Source: Oceanobacillus zhaokaii
GTDB taxonomy: Bacteria; Bacillota; Bacilli; Bacillales; Amphibacillaceae
Reading direction: 5' to 3'
Assembly (NCBI RefSeq): GCF_003352005.1
Contig: NZ_CP024848.1
Span: 1,993,001 to 2,057,000, forward strand
DNA length: 64,000 nt
This document shows, piece by piece, positions 33,500-42,856 of the stretch (positions within the stretch are counted from its first letter, which is position 1; each line of letters starts with the position of its first letter). Below the pieces are notes generated by a model that saw nothing but the letters and a program-made list of their open reading frames with translations, ran no database searches and was not told the origin of the DNA. Made by a program: the position numbers and the translations under genes.

Positions 33500-33556
33500 A
33501 TTCAACAAACGGGTGCAAGAGTTAAGCAAGGTGATCATTAAATTTGATCGCCTATT
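33500..33556 (+). repeat. Cassette-type repeat, copy 29 (core A + terminator)
   Basis: ttcaacaaacgggtgcaaga (core A), aagcaagGTGATCA-ttaaatt-TGATCGCC with TATTTC. An 8-bp stem is kept by compensating bases. Core B is absent or reduced to caactgaggaagagg. Confidence 0.75.
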
Positions 33557-33632
33557 TCAACTGAGGAAGAGGAATAAATAAAACGGTTTCGAATATATTT
33601 ATGATGAAATTTGAGGTATTGGAGGAAATACT

Positions 33633-34052
33633 TTGGAAAAATATAAGTTTGAAAATAATATTCCAACATTGGAAGAATACAAATATTTATGTGAGTCTGT
33701 GGGATGGACTAATTATATGAATTTTGAAGTGGTGGAAAAATCACTAAGTAACTCTATTCACTGCATCACAGTAAAGGATAATGAACAAATTGTTGGTATG
33801 GGGAGAATTGTAGGCGATGGGGCTATTTATTTCTATATCCAAGATATAGTGGTTCATCCAGATTATCAGAAAAATGGTATTGGAAAGGATATAATGAATC
33901 TTTTGGTTGAATACTTATATACTAATGCCCCAGATAAGGCGTTTGTTGGTTTGTTTGCATCACAAGGTAAAGAATCGTTCTATGAAAAGTATGATTTTAA
34001 AGATTTCTCACCCAACATGACAGGGATGTTTACTGTAATTTCTAAAAAATAG
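33633..34052 (+). CDS. GNAT N-acetyltransferase
   Basis: 139 residues from TTG 33633 with TTGGAGGAA. The fold runs PTLEEYKYLCESVGWTNYM, IVGMGRIVGDGAIYFYIQDIVVHPDYQKNGIGKDIMNLLVEYL (acetyl-CoA loop QKNGIG) and FYEKYDFKDFSPNMTGMF. It belongs to the small YdfO/AAC-like GNATs common in Bacillus. Single cassette gene. Confidence 0.9.
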   Translation: MEKYKFENNIPTLEEYKYLCESVGWTNYMNFEVVEKSLSNSIHCITVKDNEQIVGMGRIVGDGAIYFYIQDIVVHPDYQKNGIGKDIMNLLVEYLYTNAPDKAFVGLFASQGKESFYEKYDFKDFSPNMTGMFTVISKK

Positions 34053-34130
34053 ACATAAATGATTCAAAATTTTAGGAGAGGTAATCAATAAACATTAAAA
34101 CAATTATTTTCCAAGTAAACTTTTTCCTTA

Positions 34131-34185
34131 TTAAGCTAACTGGTGCAAGAGTTTAAGAGGGCGATTATTAATTTGATTATATTGA
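34131..34185 (+). repeat. Cassette-type repeat, copy 30 (core A + decayed stem)
   Basis: aagctaactggtgcaagagt, tttaagagggcgattatta and atttgattatattg. Core B not found. Confidence 0.7.
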
Positions 34186-34304
34186 AAAAATAGTCGATAA
34201 ATGTAAAACGATTAATAAAGGAATTTCGTCCACTTTTGTAGAAATGATTAGTACAAGGTCATTGTTTTGAAACGCTAATCGAATATACAAGGAAGGTGAA
34301 TTAT

Positions 34305-34844
34305 ATGCTAAAAAATCTATTAAAATGGATGCCAAATAATGAGCAAGGCGTGTATGAAAAAAAGCTTACTGGTGTTATGAAGCGTCTAAAGGTTCAAAAT
34401 TACAAGTTCAATTGGGATCGTACTAGCTGCTTTGTTGAATTTAATTATAATGAGAATTTTTACAGACTAGAACACTCTATTGAAAAAGCAAAGAAAAATG
34501 GACTTTTATTAAACAATGGACTGGATTGTTTGATGGAGTTGACTCAATCATTGGAAGATTTATGCGGTATCATTGATAGAGGAATGTATGACTTTGAAAC
34601 ATGGATATCCGGCATGGAACAGTCACCTTCAGAAACAATGATGCCTGGATTCCAAGAAGAATTTGAAATAAGATATAAGACATTGGGAAGACAAAACCTT
34701 GCGGAATATAATACAGATGAACTAAAGGAACTTTTTCCTTTTGGAACTGAACCAACACTAAAAGAATTTAAACAAAATCAGATTAATCAACGATCACTAG
34801 GTAAAAAAGCTAGATTTGAAGAAATAGTAAGCAAGAGAATATAA
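34305..34844 (+). CDS. Conserved protein of unknown function
   Basis: About 179 residues from ATG 34305 (AAGGAAGGTG upstream). A soluble, mostly helical protein starting MLKNLLKWMPNNEQGVYEKKLTGVMKRL, with LEHSIEKAKKNGLLLNNGLDCLMELTQSLEDLCGIIDRG in the middle and a basic C-terminus. I do not recognise a domain. It is the last full gene of this cassette run before a decayed stretch. Confidence 0.75.
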   Translation: MLKNLLKWMPNNEQGVYEKKLTGVMKRLKVQNYKFNWDRTSCFVEFNYNENFYRLEHSIEKAKKNGLLLNNGLDCLMELTQSLEDLCGIIDRGMYDFETWISGMEQSPSETMMPGFQEEFEIRYKTLGRQNLAEYNTDELKELFPFGTEPTLKEFKQNQINQRSLGKKARFEEIVSKRI

Positions 34845-35049
34845 ACGTCAACATTATTTTATGTTTGTATTTCTGTATCTTTCTATAGGAGAGTATCGAG
34901 AATACGATGGGGAAAGCACTTGACGCGGCTAATAATGATATAAAATTCAACTTATATGATTTTTTGGTGGATGTTCATCCCAAGTTATGATTAAAGTTCT
35001 TTTTTTAAAGATGAACGATGGAACGTTCAGGTAATCTTCTTTTATCTTT

Positions 35050-35359
35050 TCAGTAATGATAACGGAAAAGCAAATGTTCAAAAAGTTACGGAGAGCAAAA
35101 TAGCATTGAATGTAAAAGTTGAAAAATTGAATGATGATCGCGATGATAAGAATCTAAGTACCAAGCAAAATTTCCTTTCTGAACAAGAAGCAATAGAAAT
35201 CGCTGAAAAAGCTGTAAATGGAACGGTGACTGAAATAGACTTTGATGAAGATGATAACCATATGTTTATGAATTCGAATTAAACACGAGTCAAAGAGAAG
35301 CAGAAGTTGAAATTGATGCTGTCACAGGAAAAGTACTTAAAAAAGAATATGAGATCTAG
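35050..35359 (+). pseudogene. PepSY-domain protein, frameshifted and missing its N-terminus
   Basis: The reading SKIALNVKVEKLNDDRDDKNLSTKQNFLSEQEAIEIAEKAVNGTVTEIDFDEDDN shifts frame near 35265 to YVYEFELNTSQREAEVEIDAVTGKVLKKEYEI. EAIEIAEKAVNG...EVEIDAVTGKVL is a PepSY repeat, usual in secreted inhibitors and lipoproteins. No start is found. The gap 34845-35049 holds only a 27-codon frame at 34905 (MGKALDAANNDIKFNLYDFLV) of unknown origin. Confidence 0.65.
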
Positions 35360-35410
35360 ATGACTAATAAAAATTAGATAATTTAGAAGTGTTATAACAT
35401 TAACAGTATA

Positions 35411-35450
35411 AAAAAGCTGATTATTCTTTTACAAGAAAATCAGCTTTTTG
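35411..35450 (+). terminator. Intrinsic terminator after the PepSY remnant
   Basis: AAAAAGCTGATT/AATCAGCTTTTT, then GGTTT. Confidence 0.8.
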
Positions 35451-35596
35451 GTTTATTTGGTTCCATTCGGTATATGGAAGAATTATCATACCATAGCATT
35501 TTTCGCAACTGTCTCCATACTTTACCTTGGAGATTGATACATACCCGTCTGTTTAAAATTGAGTGGCAGTAATCCTCTACTTTTTAAAAATAAAAA

Positions 35597-35630
35597 GTAA
35601 GCCCCAGCTGTTTCCATAGCTGGGGCTTAA
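35597..35630 (-). terminator. Hairpin terminator, minus strand
   Basis: AAGCCCCAGCT/AGCTGGGGCTT, followed on the minus strand by ACTTTTTATTTTT. No minus-strand gene is left on its right, so it may be a relic. Confidence 0.6.
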
Positions 35631-35685
35631 CGCGAATAACAACGTATGATTTGGATATCCTATAAAAAAAATAGGAGAGAACTAA

Positions 35686-35898
35686 ATGAAAAATTTACCC
35701 CGTAGTGAAGCAATTAAAATTGTAAATGTAATTCTTGAAGAAGATGTTACAGATAAATTTAAAGAACAAGCTGAAAATGCAGGAGAACACGGTGACCCAA
35801 GTTTTGTGGTAACTAATAGCCATGGAGAATCTGTTGAAGTGTTTGTTGATTGGAATAAAGAAGAAGATATTTTATCTTACTCGATTAATGAAGATTGA
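35686..35898 (+). CDS. Small acidic protein, unknown function
   Basis: A 70-residue protein starting MKNLPRSEAIKIVNVILEEDVTDKF and ending VEVFVDWNKEEDILSYSINED. AGGAGAGAAC lies before the ATG. Soluble, with mixed helix and strand. I recognise no domain. It is followed at once by a terminator region. Confidence 0.65.
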   Translation: MKNLPRSEAIKIVNVILEEDVTDKFKEQAENAGEHGDPSFVVTNSHGESVEVFVDWNKEEDILSYSINED

Positions 35899-36024
35899 AA
35901 GTCAGAATAAGAAAGCCCAGGTTTTCCACGTCTGTGCTTTTCAGGAAATATTATAAAGAGTTAATGTATATTTATATTGAAGGAGTAAATAATAATTTTG
36001 AAGGCTATATCGTCCTTTCCCCTA

Positions 36025-36068
36025 GAAAAAAGCCTCTAACCGTAATGGCTAGGGGCTTTTTTTATTTT
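36025..36068 (+). terminator. Intrinsic terminator
   Basis: AAAGCCTCTA/TAGGGGCTTT with nine pairs and seven T residues. Confidence 0.8.
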
Positions 36069-36185
36069 TATGAGCAAAATCTTGCGTTTTGATTTGACCT
36101 CTTCAATTTCCACTTCTATTTTGTTTAGCTTTCCTTCTGAGCATTGGAGGTAGTTGTAGATTTCTTGTAGTAGTATTTCTTCCAT
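36036..36185 (-). other. Possible 49-residue coiled-coil protein
   Basis: Minus-strand ATG 36185 gives MEEILLQEIYNYLQCSEGKLNKIEVEIEEVKSKRKIL..., a charged helix that then reads through the terminator hairpin. GGGGTGT is eleven bases upstream. It could be a real small protein of the type seen in phage-like regions, or chance. Confidence 0.3.
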
Positions 36186-36295
36186 TATAAACACCCCATT
36201 GGGTATCATAAATGGAAGAACTAATAATGCATAATCCTACTGTTAATGTGAATAATATATTCGACGGCCCAAGCATACTTTCTCTGCCTCTTTCT

Positions 36296-36350
36296 AAAAG
36301 GGGCACTTTAGAATATCCCCTAACTTATCGGCTAGGGGATATTCTTATTT
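36296..36350 (+). terminator. Terminator next to a core-B-like string
   Basis: GAATATCCCCTA/TAGGGGATATTC followed by TTATTTTC. Just before it, ctaaaaggggcactttagaa (36296-36315) resembles repeat core B. Confidence 0.6.
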
Positions 36351-36535
36351 TCTTAACTTTTTAAGCAATTGAAAACTCGCTCAATTTAGGAAATAATGCG
36401 TTGCAAGCCGTCATATTTTTGTCATGATAAGATTTCTAATGTGGGAATTTAAACCGAAAAAACCAACAGTGAACTTAATGGTGTATTTAAGGCTTTTTAG
36501 GAAATAAAAACTTTAAAGAGGGTACTCCAGTGAAA

Positions 36536-36585
36536 GAAAAAACTATCCTTCGTTACCCAATAGATTGGAAGAAGGATAGTTTTTA
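36536..36585. terminator. Bidirectional terminator downstream of the nucleoside transporter
   Basis: AAAAACTATCCTTC/GAAGGATAGTTTTT stem; T-rich on both strands. It ends the minus-strand transporter gene. Confidence 0.8.
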
Positions 36586-36674
36586 AAAGGTTTTGTTTAA
36601 GTTTTAGTTAACCCTGCCGCTCACACTTTAGCATATACGTTACTCTGTAATGCGATTTCATTCTAGTAGTTCCC

Positions 36675-37868
36675 TTAGACAAACATACTTACAAAAATAG
36701 CTGTAATAAAGCTTGCCAAGGTACCAGCGATAATGGCTTTAAAGCTTAGAGATGCAATTTGTTTTTTCTTTGAAGGTGCTAAGGAACCAAGACCTACAAT
36801 TAATTGTCCAATAGAAGAGAGGTTCGCGAAGTTACACAATGCAACGGTTAAAATTGCAATCGTTTGTGGCTTAAATTCCTCTTGAAAATTGAGTACCTCC
36901 TGGAATGCAATCAGTTCATTGGCTGCAAGCTTTGTTCCAATAATGGATGCAGCTCGGAAAGCATCTTCAATCGGAATCCCAACAAGTAAAGCAAAAGGAA
37001 AGAAAACATAACCAAATATGGTAGCCAGATCTGTTCCAATGATGCCCAGTATACCGTTTACGAGGGCTAATAAACTAATAAACGCAATAAGCAAACCACC
37101 AATATTAGCAGCAAGCTTTACTCCGCTCACAGCTCCTTCAGAAATGGCTTCAAAAATGTTCGCATGTCCTGCTTCTTCCATTTCGACATCTTCATTCGTC
37201 ACAGATTCTTCTGTTTCAGGTTCCATGATTTTAGACATTACAATAGCGACAAATGGTACGGAGAAAACAGAAATAAGTAAATACTTAATATCAATACCCA
37301 TTTGAGCATAAGACAATAGAATCGCACCACTGGCTGAAGCTGTGCCCCCAACCATAACAGTGAATAGTTCCGAACGTGTAAGTTTTGCCAGATAAGGCTT
37401 AATGAGTAATGGGGATTCTACAACGCCTAACATGGTGTTGGCAACTGTATTAAAAGATTCAACCCGAGTTGTCCCAAACACTTTACCAACAGCCCAACCG
37501 AGTATACGCACAACGAAAGGGATGATTCGTAAATAATACAGAGCTGAGACCAATGCAGAGATAAAAATAATAACGGATAAGACCTGAATCGCGAAAACAA
37601 ATCCTACATTCGTTCCTTCTGCAAAAAAGCCACCAAATAAGAAATCAATGCCTGCTTGGCTATAGTCAAGGACGTTTTGCACACCCCCGGCAGCACCTGT
37701 AAGAAGAAAGCGGCCAAGGGGGACATTGAGCATGAAGCAAACGAAAATTCCTTCTAATACCACACCTATTATAATCGTACGCCATTTGATGGCCTTTTTA
37801 TTTTTGCTTAGAAGCCAAGCTATAAATAGTAAACCCACAAGGGATAACAAACCAAATAAAATATCCAT
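36675..37868 (-). CDS. nupG: Concentrative nucleoside transporter (NupC/NupG family)
   Basis: 397 residues with about ten membrane segments. CNT signatures are visible: VVESPLLIKPYLAKLTRSELFTVMVGGTASASGAILLSYAQMG and FKPQTIAILTVALCNFANLSSIGQLIVGLGSLAP. These proteins import nucleosides by proton or sodium symport. A guanine riboswitch with a terminator lies directly upstream, as for B. subtilis nupG (yxjA), so uptake of purine nucleosides is the likely role. Confidence 0.88.
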   Translation of the reverse strand: MDILFGLLSLVGLLFIAWLLSKNKKAIKWRTIIIGVVLEGIFVCFMLNVPLGRFLLTGAAGGVQNVLDYSQAGIDFLFGGFFAEGTNVGFVFAIQVLSVIIFISALVSALYYLRIIPFVVRILGWAVGKVFGTTRVESFNTVANTMLGVVESPLLIKPYLAKLTRSELFTVMVGGTASASGAILLSYAQMGIDIKYLLISVFSVPFVAIVMSKIMEPETEESVTNEDVEMEEAGHANIFEAISEGAVSGVKLAANIGGLLIAFISLLALVNGILGIIGTDLATIFGYVFFPFALLVGIPIEDAFRAASIIGTKLAANELIAFQEVLNFQEEFKPQTIAILTVALCNFANLSSIGQLIVGLGSLAPSKKKQIASLSFKAIIAGTLASFITAIFVSMFV

Positions 37869-37925
37869 AATAACCTCCAGGTAATATTTTCAGTTTTAAA
37901 GACCCTTATCGTTAGAAGTCTGACC

Positions 37926-37969
37926 AAAAAAATGCATCCTATCCATCTATAAAGAAAGAAGAGAATGCA
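37926..37969 (-). terminator. Riboswitch expression platform (terminator)
   Basis: On the minus strand TGCATTCT pairs with AGGATGCA and is followed by seven T residues, about 30 bases after the aptamer and 55 before the transporter start. Confidence 0.75.
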
Positions 37970-37997
37970 CCAATGCTCACGTGTGGCGTTCTAACTT

Positions 37998-38068
37998 TCC
38001 TCATAGTCCGGCATTTTACGGCTGCCAGGTAGAAACTTATGGACCTTATTTCCATAAATATATAAGGA
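37998..38068 (-). promoter_or_regulatory. Guanine-type purine riboswitch aptamer
   Basis: Minus-strand reading gives P1 TCCTTAT/ATGAGGA and the invariant J2/3 string AGTTTCTACC. The P2 and P3 loop bases and GGACTATG follow. The C in GACTATG (position 74 of the class) specifies guanine; adenine members have U. Guanine binding should favour the downstream terminator and lower transporter expression. Confidence 0.88.
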
Positions 38069-38212
38069 TCGTATGAAGCTGATTTTTGAATTTTAACAGA
38101 GGTTTCCCGAATATACAATAGACGAATAAAAAGTAAAAAGAAACTAAATTTTTTAATTTAAAAGTAATCAACAGTATTATCTTTCAAATAAACTTGTTTA
38201 TTGAGATATCTT

Positions 38213-38300
38213 CTTCAACTAAATGGTGCTTTAGCACAACAGGGAGTTCGTCAATATGGCGGCTTTTTCAATTAAAGGGGTAGGTTGAATTAACAGCAAG
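38213..38300 (+). repeat. Cassette-type repeat, copy 31 (short type)
   Basis: caactaaatggtgctttagc (core A), acaacagggagttcgtcaa/tatggcggctttttc, and core B (aattaaaggggtaggttgaa at 38269-38288). Confidence 0.75.
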
Positions 38301-38489
38301 ACAGTAAATCATTGTCTGTTACTTATTGTTTTGTGAACAATAGTAAAATCAGGGACTATGACTATACCATTTACCTATACCGCAAATAAAAACCAGCCAA
38401 GAATACATTTACAAATGGGCAAATAACTATTCCTCTTCAAACTTGGTTACATACACTACTCTAGAAACAATTTAAGGAGGAGATATATA

Positions 38490-38951
38490 GTGGATAGACA
38501 ATTATTTGGAGGATATCCTGGGCATGGAGGATATCCTGGACAAGGGGGATATCCTGGGCATGGGGGATATCCTGGGCATGGAGGATATCCTGGGCATGGA
38601 GGATATCCTGGGCATGGAGGATATCCTGGGCATGGAGGATATCCTGGGCATGGAGGATATCCTGGGCATGGAGGATATCCTGGGCATGGAGGATATCCTG
38701 GGCATGGAGGACATCCTGGGCATGGGGGGTATCCTGGGCATGGAGGACATCCTGGGCATGGGGGATATCCTGGGCATGGGGGATATCCTGGGCATGGAGG
38801 ACATCCTGGGCATGGAGGACATCCTGGGCATGGAGGATATCCTGGACAAGGAGGATATCCTGGGCATGGAGGGCATACTGGACATGACGGTCATCATGAA
38901 GATGACGGTCATCACAGAGATGATTCTGCTAACCTCTTTAAGAAATATTAG
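38490..38951 (+). CDS. Gly/Tyr/His-rich hexapeptide-repeat protein
   Basis: 153 residues from GTG 38490 with AAGGAGGAGA upstream. After MDRQLFG come twenty copies of GYPGHG (variants GHPGHG, GYPGQG) and an acidic, His-rich tail (GHTGHDGHHEDDGHHRDDSANLFKKY). The 18-bp DNA unit is highly uniform, which leaves all three + frames and one minus frame open. No signal peptide. The sequence suggests a structural, perhaps spore-surface or metal-binding, role, but no family is recognised. Confidence 0.8.
   Translation: MDRQLFGGYPGHGGYPGQGGYPGHGGYPGHGGYPGHGGYPGHGGYPGHGGYPGHGGYPGHGGYPGHGGYPGHGGHPGHGGYPGHGGHPGHGGYPGHGGYPGHGGHPGHGGHPGHGGYPGQGGYPGHGGHTGHDGHHEDDGHHRDDSANLFKKY
38511..38870 (+). repeat. Tandem array of an 18-bp unit
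   Basis: Twenty uninterrupted units of the form GGATATCCTGGGCATGGA. Changes are mostly single bases: A/G at the third position of a Gly codon and TAT/CAT (Tyr/His). The unit contains the palindrome GGATATCC. Confidence 0.95.
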
Positions 38952-38984
38952 TAAATATTGCAAATGACATTATTTTTTAAATGA

Positions 38985-39030
38985 ACATTTGACTTAACTG
39001 GTGCTAGAGTTCAAGAACGAAAATATTTAA
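38985..39030 (+). repeat. Cassette-type repeat, copy 32 (core A)
   Basis: ttgacttaactggtgctaga gttcaagaac at 38986-39015. No stem or core B. Confidence 0.6.
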
Positions 39031-39183
39031 TAAGCTGTTTATATACAATATTTTATTCATAAGTATATAAATGGCTTATTTTCTATGCAAAAAACATTGC
39101 CATAAACTACAATATTTGATTACCAAATACACTTTAATTTATCCATGAGTTCATTGGCAAAGTAAGATGAACTTGAAATATAA

Positions 39184-39216
39184 GTTACTACTAACTGGTG
39201 CACTAGTTGAATAAAA
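39184..39216 (+). repeat. Cassette-type repeat, copy 33 (core A)
   Basis: ttactactaactggtgcact agttgaataaa. It may be a hybrid, since agttgaa is the right side of core B. Confidence 0.6.
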
Positions 39217-39284
39217 TGGAACTTTTTTTATCCAGAATCGTAAATAAAGTATTAGAAATAAATTCGGTTTTGGGAGGTTCAAAG

Positions 39285-39569
39285 ATGGACTACGGATTAT
39301 TAATTATAGGGATTGCTCTATTGCTTGTTTCATACTTGGCAGCTGTAAAAAAACAAACATGGTTATTAGCTGGGTTTAATGAAAAAAACATTAAAAATAA
39401 ATCCTTGTTAGGTAAAGTTACAGGTGGAGCTTTTTTTCTACCGTTAGGATTGTTAGTAGTTATGCATGGTTTTATTGACTACCCTTATGAAGAAACTGTT
39501 CTTGTAGTTGCTATGTTGGTTTTATTAACCTTTACGTACGTATTTATCAATAGAAGGCTGCTCGATTAA
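39285..39569 (+). CDS. DUF3784-type membrane protein
   Basis: About 94 residues from ATG 39285 (TGGGAGG upstream; frame extends to 39207 without a site). Three membrane helices and the family wording KKQTWLLAGFNEKNIKNKSLLGKVTGG between helices 1 and 2. Role unknown. It is a single gene after two tandem core A copies. Confidence 0.75.
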   Translation: MDYGLLIIGIALLLVSYLAAVKKQTWLLAGFNEKNIKNKSLLGKVTGGAFFLPLGLLVVMHGFIDYPYEETVLVVAMLVLLTFTYVFINRRLLD

Positions 39570-39774
39570 TTGTTGAAGAAGGAATATCTAAATTGCACCA
39601 CAGATAAAGTGATTAGTTATATTTGGACTACAAATATAAGTTTTAAAAGCAGCTCTAAGGGTTGTTGATTTTGTGGCGTAATTTGTCGAAGATTATATAT
39701 ATAAATACCAATTTCAATGTGGTAATGTTTTCTTATGCTATTAGGAGATGCAAAAAATTGCTGGAGGGAAATCA

Positions 39775-40589
39775 ATGCGTAACTTTTGGTTAGATGATGA
39801 AGACGAACTAGTGCTAGACCCTATAAAAAAGAAAGATATTGTTTTAGCAGAGAAAAAATTAGGAGTAGAACTTCCTAGTCTCTATAAAAAGTTAATAAAA
39901 AACAAAATGGAGGCTACATAAAACGAACTGTTTTCTCTATTGTTTTCTCTACTAGTTCAGTAGAGGATTACATTGAGATTGATAGTATTTTTGGTATTGG
40001 CGAAGAAGGTATTCTAGATTCTCATTACCTCATTAATGAATAGGAGCTCCCGAATGATTTAGTGCTTCTTAATGGAGATGGGCATACTTGGGTTGTAATG
40101 GATTACAGAGGAAAGACGAAAGAGCCTAGTATCGTCTATATTGATGTTGAAGAAGAGGTTGAATTTCAAATTGCTCGTAGTTTCTCAGAGTTCATTGAAG
40201 GGCTTCAAGCGGAAGAGATGGTCATTGTTGATGAAGATGAAATAGAAATCACAGATGATATGGATATGCCTGAAATGGAAGAAATAACAAAAGAACAAGC
40301 GGAACATATTTTTAAAACGAGCAATGATGAAGCTGAAATTATACGCACAATTACAAATATAGACATAGACGAAGAGGATATTAATTGGATGCTAGATCAA
40401 CTCACTTTACTCTTGGACAGGAATAATAGCGAAGGGGTAGCTGAGCGAATAGCTGGTTATTTACTGGTGCATTCATATTTGCGAGGTATGATGGATGATA
40501 CTAAATATTCATTATTGATGAATAAATTAAAAGCCCTTCCTTATACAGATTTACCCTATAAGTTGGAGATGATAGAAGAATCCGAGTAA
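39775..40589 (+). pseudogene. SMI1/KNR4 (SUKH-type) protein with a frameshift and a stop
   Basis: ATG 39775 (CTGGAGGGA upstream) gives MRNFWLDDEDELVLDPIKKKDIVLAEKKLGVELPSLYKKLIK. A shift near 39900 leads to NGGYIKRTVFSI...DSIFGIGEEGILDSHYLINE, then TAG 40041, then ELPNDLVLLNGDGHTWVVMDYRGKTKEPSIVYID... to 40589. The SUKH core (LP..Y..L....GG......GDGHTW...DYR) is clear. Such proteins often serve as immunity factors to contact-dependent toxins. The last 80 residues are an acidic helical extension. Confidence 0.75.
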
Positions 40590-40616
40590 GTCCAATAATA
40601 AATGTTTTGGATCTTC

Positions 40617-40675
40617 AAAAAAACTGGTGCAGGAGTTAAACAAGGCGATCATTAAAAAGATTGTCTTTTTCTTTT
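40617..40675 (+). repeat. Cassette-type repeat, copy 34 (core A + terminator)
   Basis: aaaactggtgcaggagttaa, acaaggcgatcattaaaaagattgtc with TTTTTC. The spacer continues to AGGAGGG at 40712. Core B is reduced to actaacaggtaag. Confidence 0.75.
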
Positions 40676-40724
40676 ATGCGAAATTATTACTAACAGGTAA
40701 GAATATTGAATAGGAGGGTTGTTT

Positions 40725-40824
40725 TTGGAGAAAGATTTCATCCTTGTTGTTTTTATTTAGCATTGTTTTTGTTATGACTGCTTGTAAATCAGAAGAAATA
40801 ATAAAATTGACCAGAATCTCTTAA
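40725..40824 (+). pseudogene. Remnant of a small lipoprotein
   Basis: After AGGAGGGTTGTTTTTGG a frame reads RKISSLLFLFSIVFVMTACKSEEIIKLTRIS, a lipoprotein signal (lipobox MTAC) that stops after ten more residues. No start codon is in frame. Fragments further on (for example GQYYVEFANRASAKGVYIMSEE near 41042-41110) may be its decayed body. Confidence 0.45.
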
Positions 40825-41160
40825 TAGAGGACCTTTTTGTATTATTAATGAAATAATAGTATACTATCTAAATTAACAGTGCAATTGACATCATTTTTGA
40901 TATATCAATTCTATATAAAGAACAATGAAAATTGCGAGTAGGAAAATTATCGGGGTTATACATTTTATAACGAACAAAACGGGATAATTAATCATGGCGG
41001 ACAATAAGCCAGCGAAGTTGTAAGAACAGCTAAAGATGATTAAGGCCAGTATTATGTTGAGTTTGCAAATAGAGCAAGTGCAAAAGGAGTTTATATAATG
41101 TCTGAAGAAACAAACATTATTTCTGTAATAATCATGGACCTAAAGATGTTTCTCCTTTGT
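40825..41160. other. Decayed sequence without an intact gene
   Basis: Short protein-like pieces in changing frames, such as AKDDxGQYYVEFANRASAKGVYIMSEETNIISV and NHGPKDVSPLLVIEVACL, suggest a degraded secreted or lipoprotein gene. No start, terminator or repeat core is seen. Confidence 0.35.
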
Positions 41161-41442
41161 TGGTAATCGAAGTGGCTTGTCTTAAATTGGAAACGAATGA
41201 GAGCAGCAGTAGAGCAGCGTGACAATTATGAATACCAGGAGTGCAAGCGCCAAGGTAAGGTACAATTGAAACCAACCAGTACAATAATAAGGCGAAGCAA
41301 GAGAAGGATGTGGATCGCAATCAAAGAGTTGGAAGATTATCCAGAGCTTGCGATTGATGATAATAATAACGTAAAACTTGAAGCGCGTAAAAGAGACGAA
41401 CCAATTGACATTAAAAATATACAATTGTTAAGCATGGAGGAA
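41161..41442 (+). pseudogene. HNH endonuclease-type remnant
   Basis: The frame from 41197 contains RAAVEQRDNYEYQECKRQGKVQ and IKELEDYPELAIDDNNNVKLEARK. These resemble the first Cys pair and the HIKELEDYPELALDxxNLxxLC segment of phage-type HNH nucleases, with the Cys and His residues changed or lost. Nicking activity is not expected. Confidence 0.5.
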
Positions 41443-41474
41443 AACGTACTGTGCTATTTACATACATTTTTGAT

Positions 41475-41592
41475 TATAGACGAACATAAAGCGGTTTTGA
41501 ATTTGGCAAACCAAAATATTTCTCTTGTCAAATCTAGAGAAAATCAAATTTCCAAGATAGTTACGGAGAAGAACGTTTTTTTTGGCTTTTGA
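41475..41592 (+). pseudogene. VOC-protein fragment
   Basis: DEHKAVLNLANQNISLVKSRENQ matches residues of the intact VOC gene at 33065-33484 (DEDKAILNFANQSLFLVKSKENQ). It is fused in frame behind the HNH remnant. Confidence 0.6.
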
Positions 41593-42242
<650 letters not shown>

Positions 42243-42250
42243 GACCTAAT

Positions 42251-42366
42251 TGACTAGTGACACAAATGTGTTGTCTTTGAAAATATTGTTATACCAGTTA
42301 TTATAATAGCAAAGACATAAGATTTGTGTCTTTATTAGATTTTGACACAAAAATATTGTCTTTCTA
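42251..42366. repeat. Three copies of a GACACAAA...TGTCTTT motif
   Basis: The copies are at 42251-42278 (+), 42311-42332 (inverted) and 42343-42363 (+). Each has GACACAAA, four to six variable bases, and TGTCTTT. A fourth copy, inverted, with the flank CACTAGTCA, is at 53622-53649. Confidence 0.6.
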
Positions 42367-42548
42367 AATTAAGAGTATATAGAATAAGAATTTATCGACA
42401 AATCATATAATGAATATATATTTGTGTAATGACTTCCTAACTGGCAGTAAGCGTTAAATAAAGGTTTAAAGGGGAAGTAACAATAGATTAGAGATTAGCT
42501 AAAAAATGGTACAATTGTCAATAAAGTTAATTGCTTAAGGAAAGGTTA
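42367..42548. other. Non-coding AT-rich gap
   Basis: No frame with a start signal and no hairpin of note; AT-rich sequence between the motif cluster and the next repeat. Confidence 0.5.
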
Positions 42549-42667
42549 ATACTTCGGGTGCAATATGAGAAGGGTCGGTGTAAACTGAATTTATTGAAAT
42601 AACTGAAATCAATATGAAAGTTTGTGAAAAAATGTACTTAAACTAAAGGGGCAGAATAGTGTAAGAT
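42549..42667 (+). repeat. Cassette-type repeat, copy 35 (hybrid)
   Basis: tacttcgggtgcaatatgag is a poor core A. At 42626-42662 the normal pre-core of core A (tgtgaaaaaatgtacttaaa) runs directly into core B (ctaaaggggcagaatagtgt), with no terminator or spacer. Confidence 0.7.
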
Positions 42668-42856
42668 GAAAATTTTATTTAATAAACAATTTTTCTCTTG
42701 GTTGAAATATTGAATGAGAAAAAATCACTATCCGATGGTTCTAAAGCATAGAGAAAGGTCATAATAATTACTGGAGTTATTTATTGATGGATTGTTTTCT
42801 AAATGATATCGTAGGGTATATAAGGTAAAGGATAAGCAATATTTTTTTAGAGAAAT

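Noticed and set aside
36476..36510. acttaatggtgtatttaaggc as another core A
   Set aside because: Only GGTG and a few flanking bases match; no stem or partner core nearby.
38502..38967. Long open frames antisense to and out of frame with the GYPGHG gene (repeating MPRISS and MEDILG units)
   Set aside because: They exist because an 18-bp stop-free unit is repeated 20 times. None has a ribosome site, and their start and end positions follow the repeat block.
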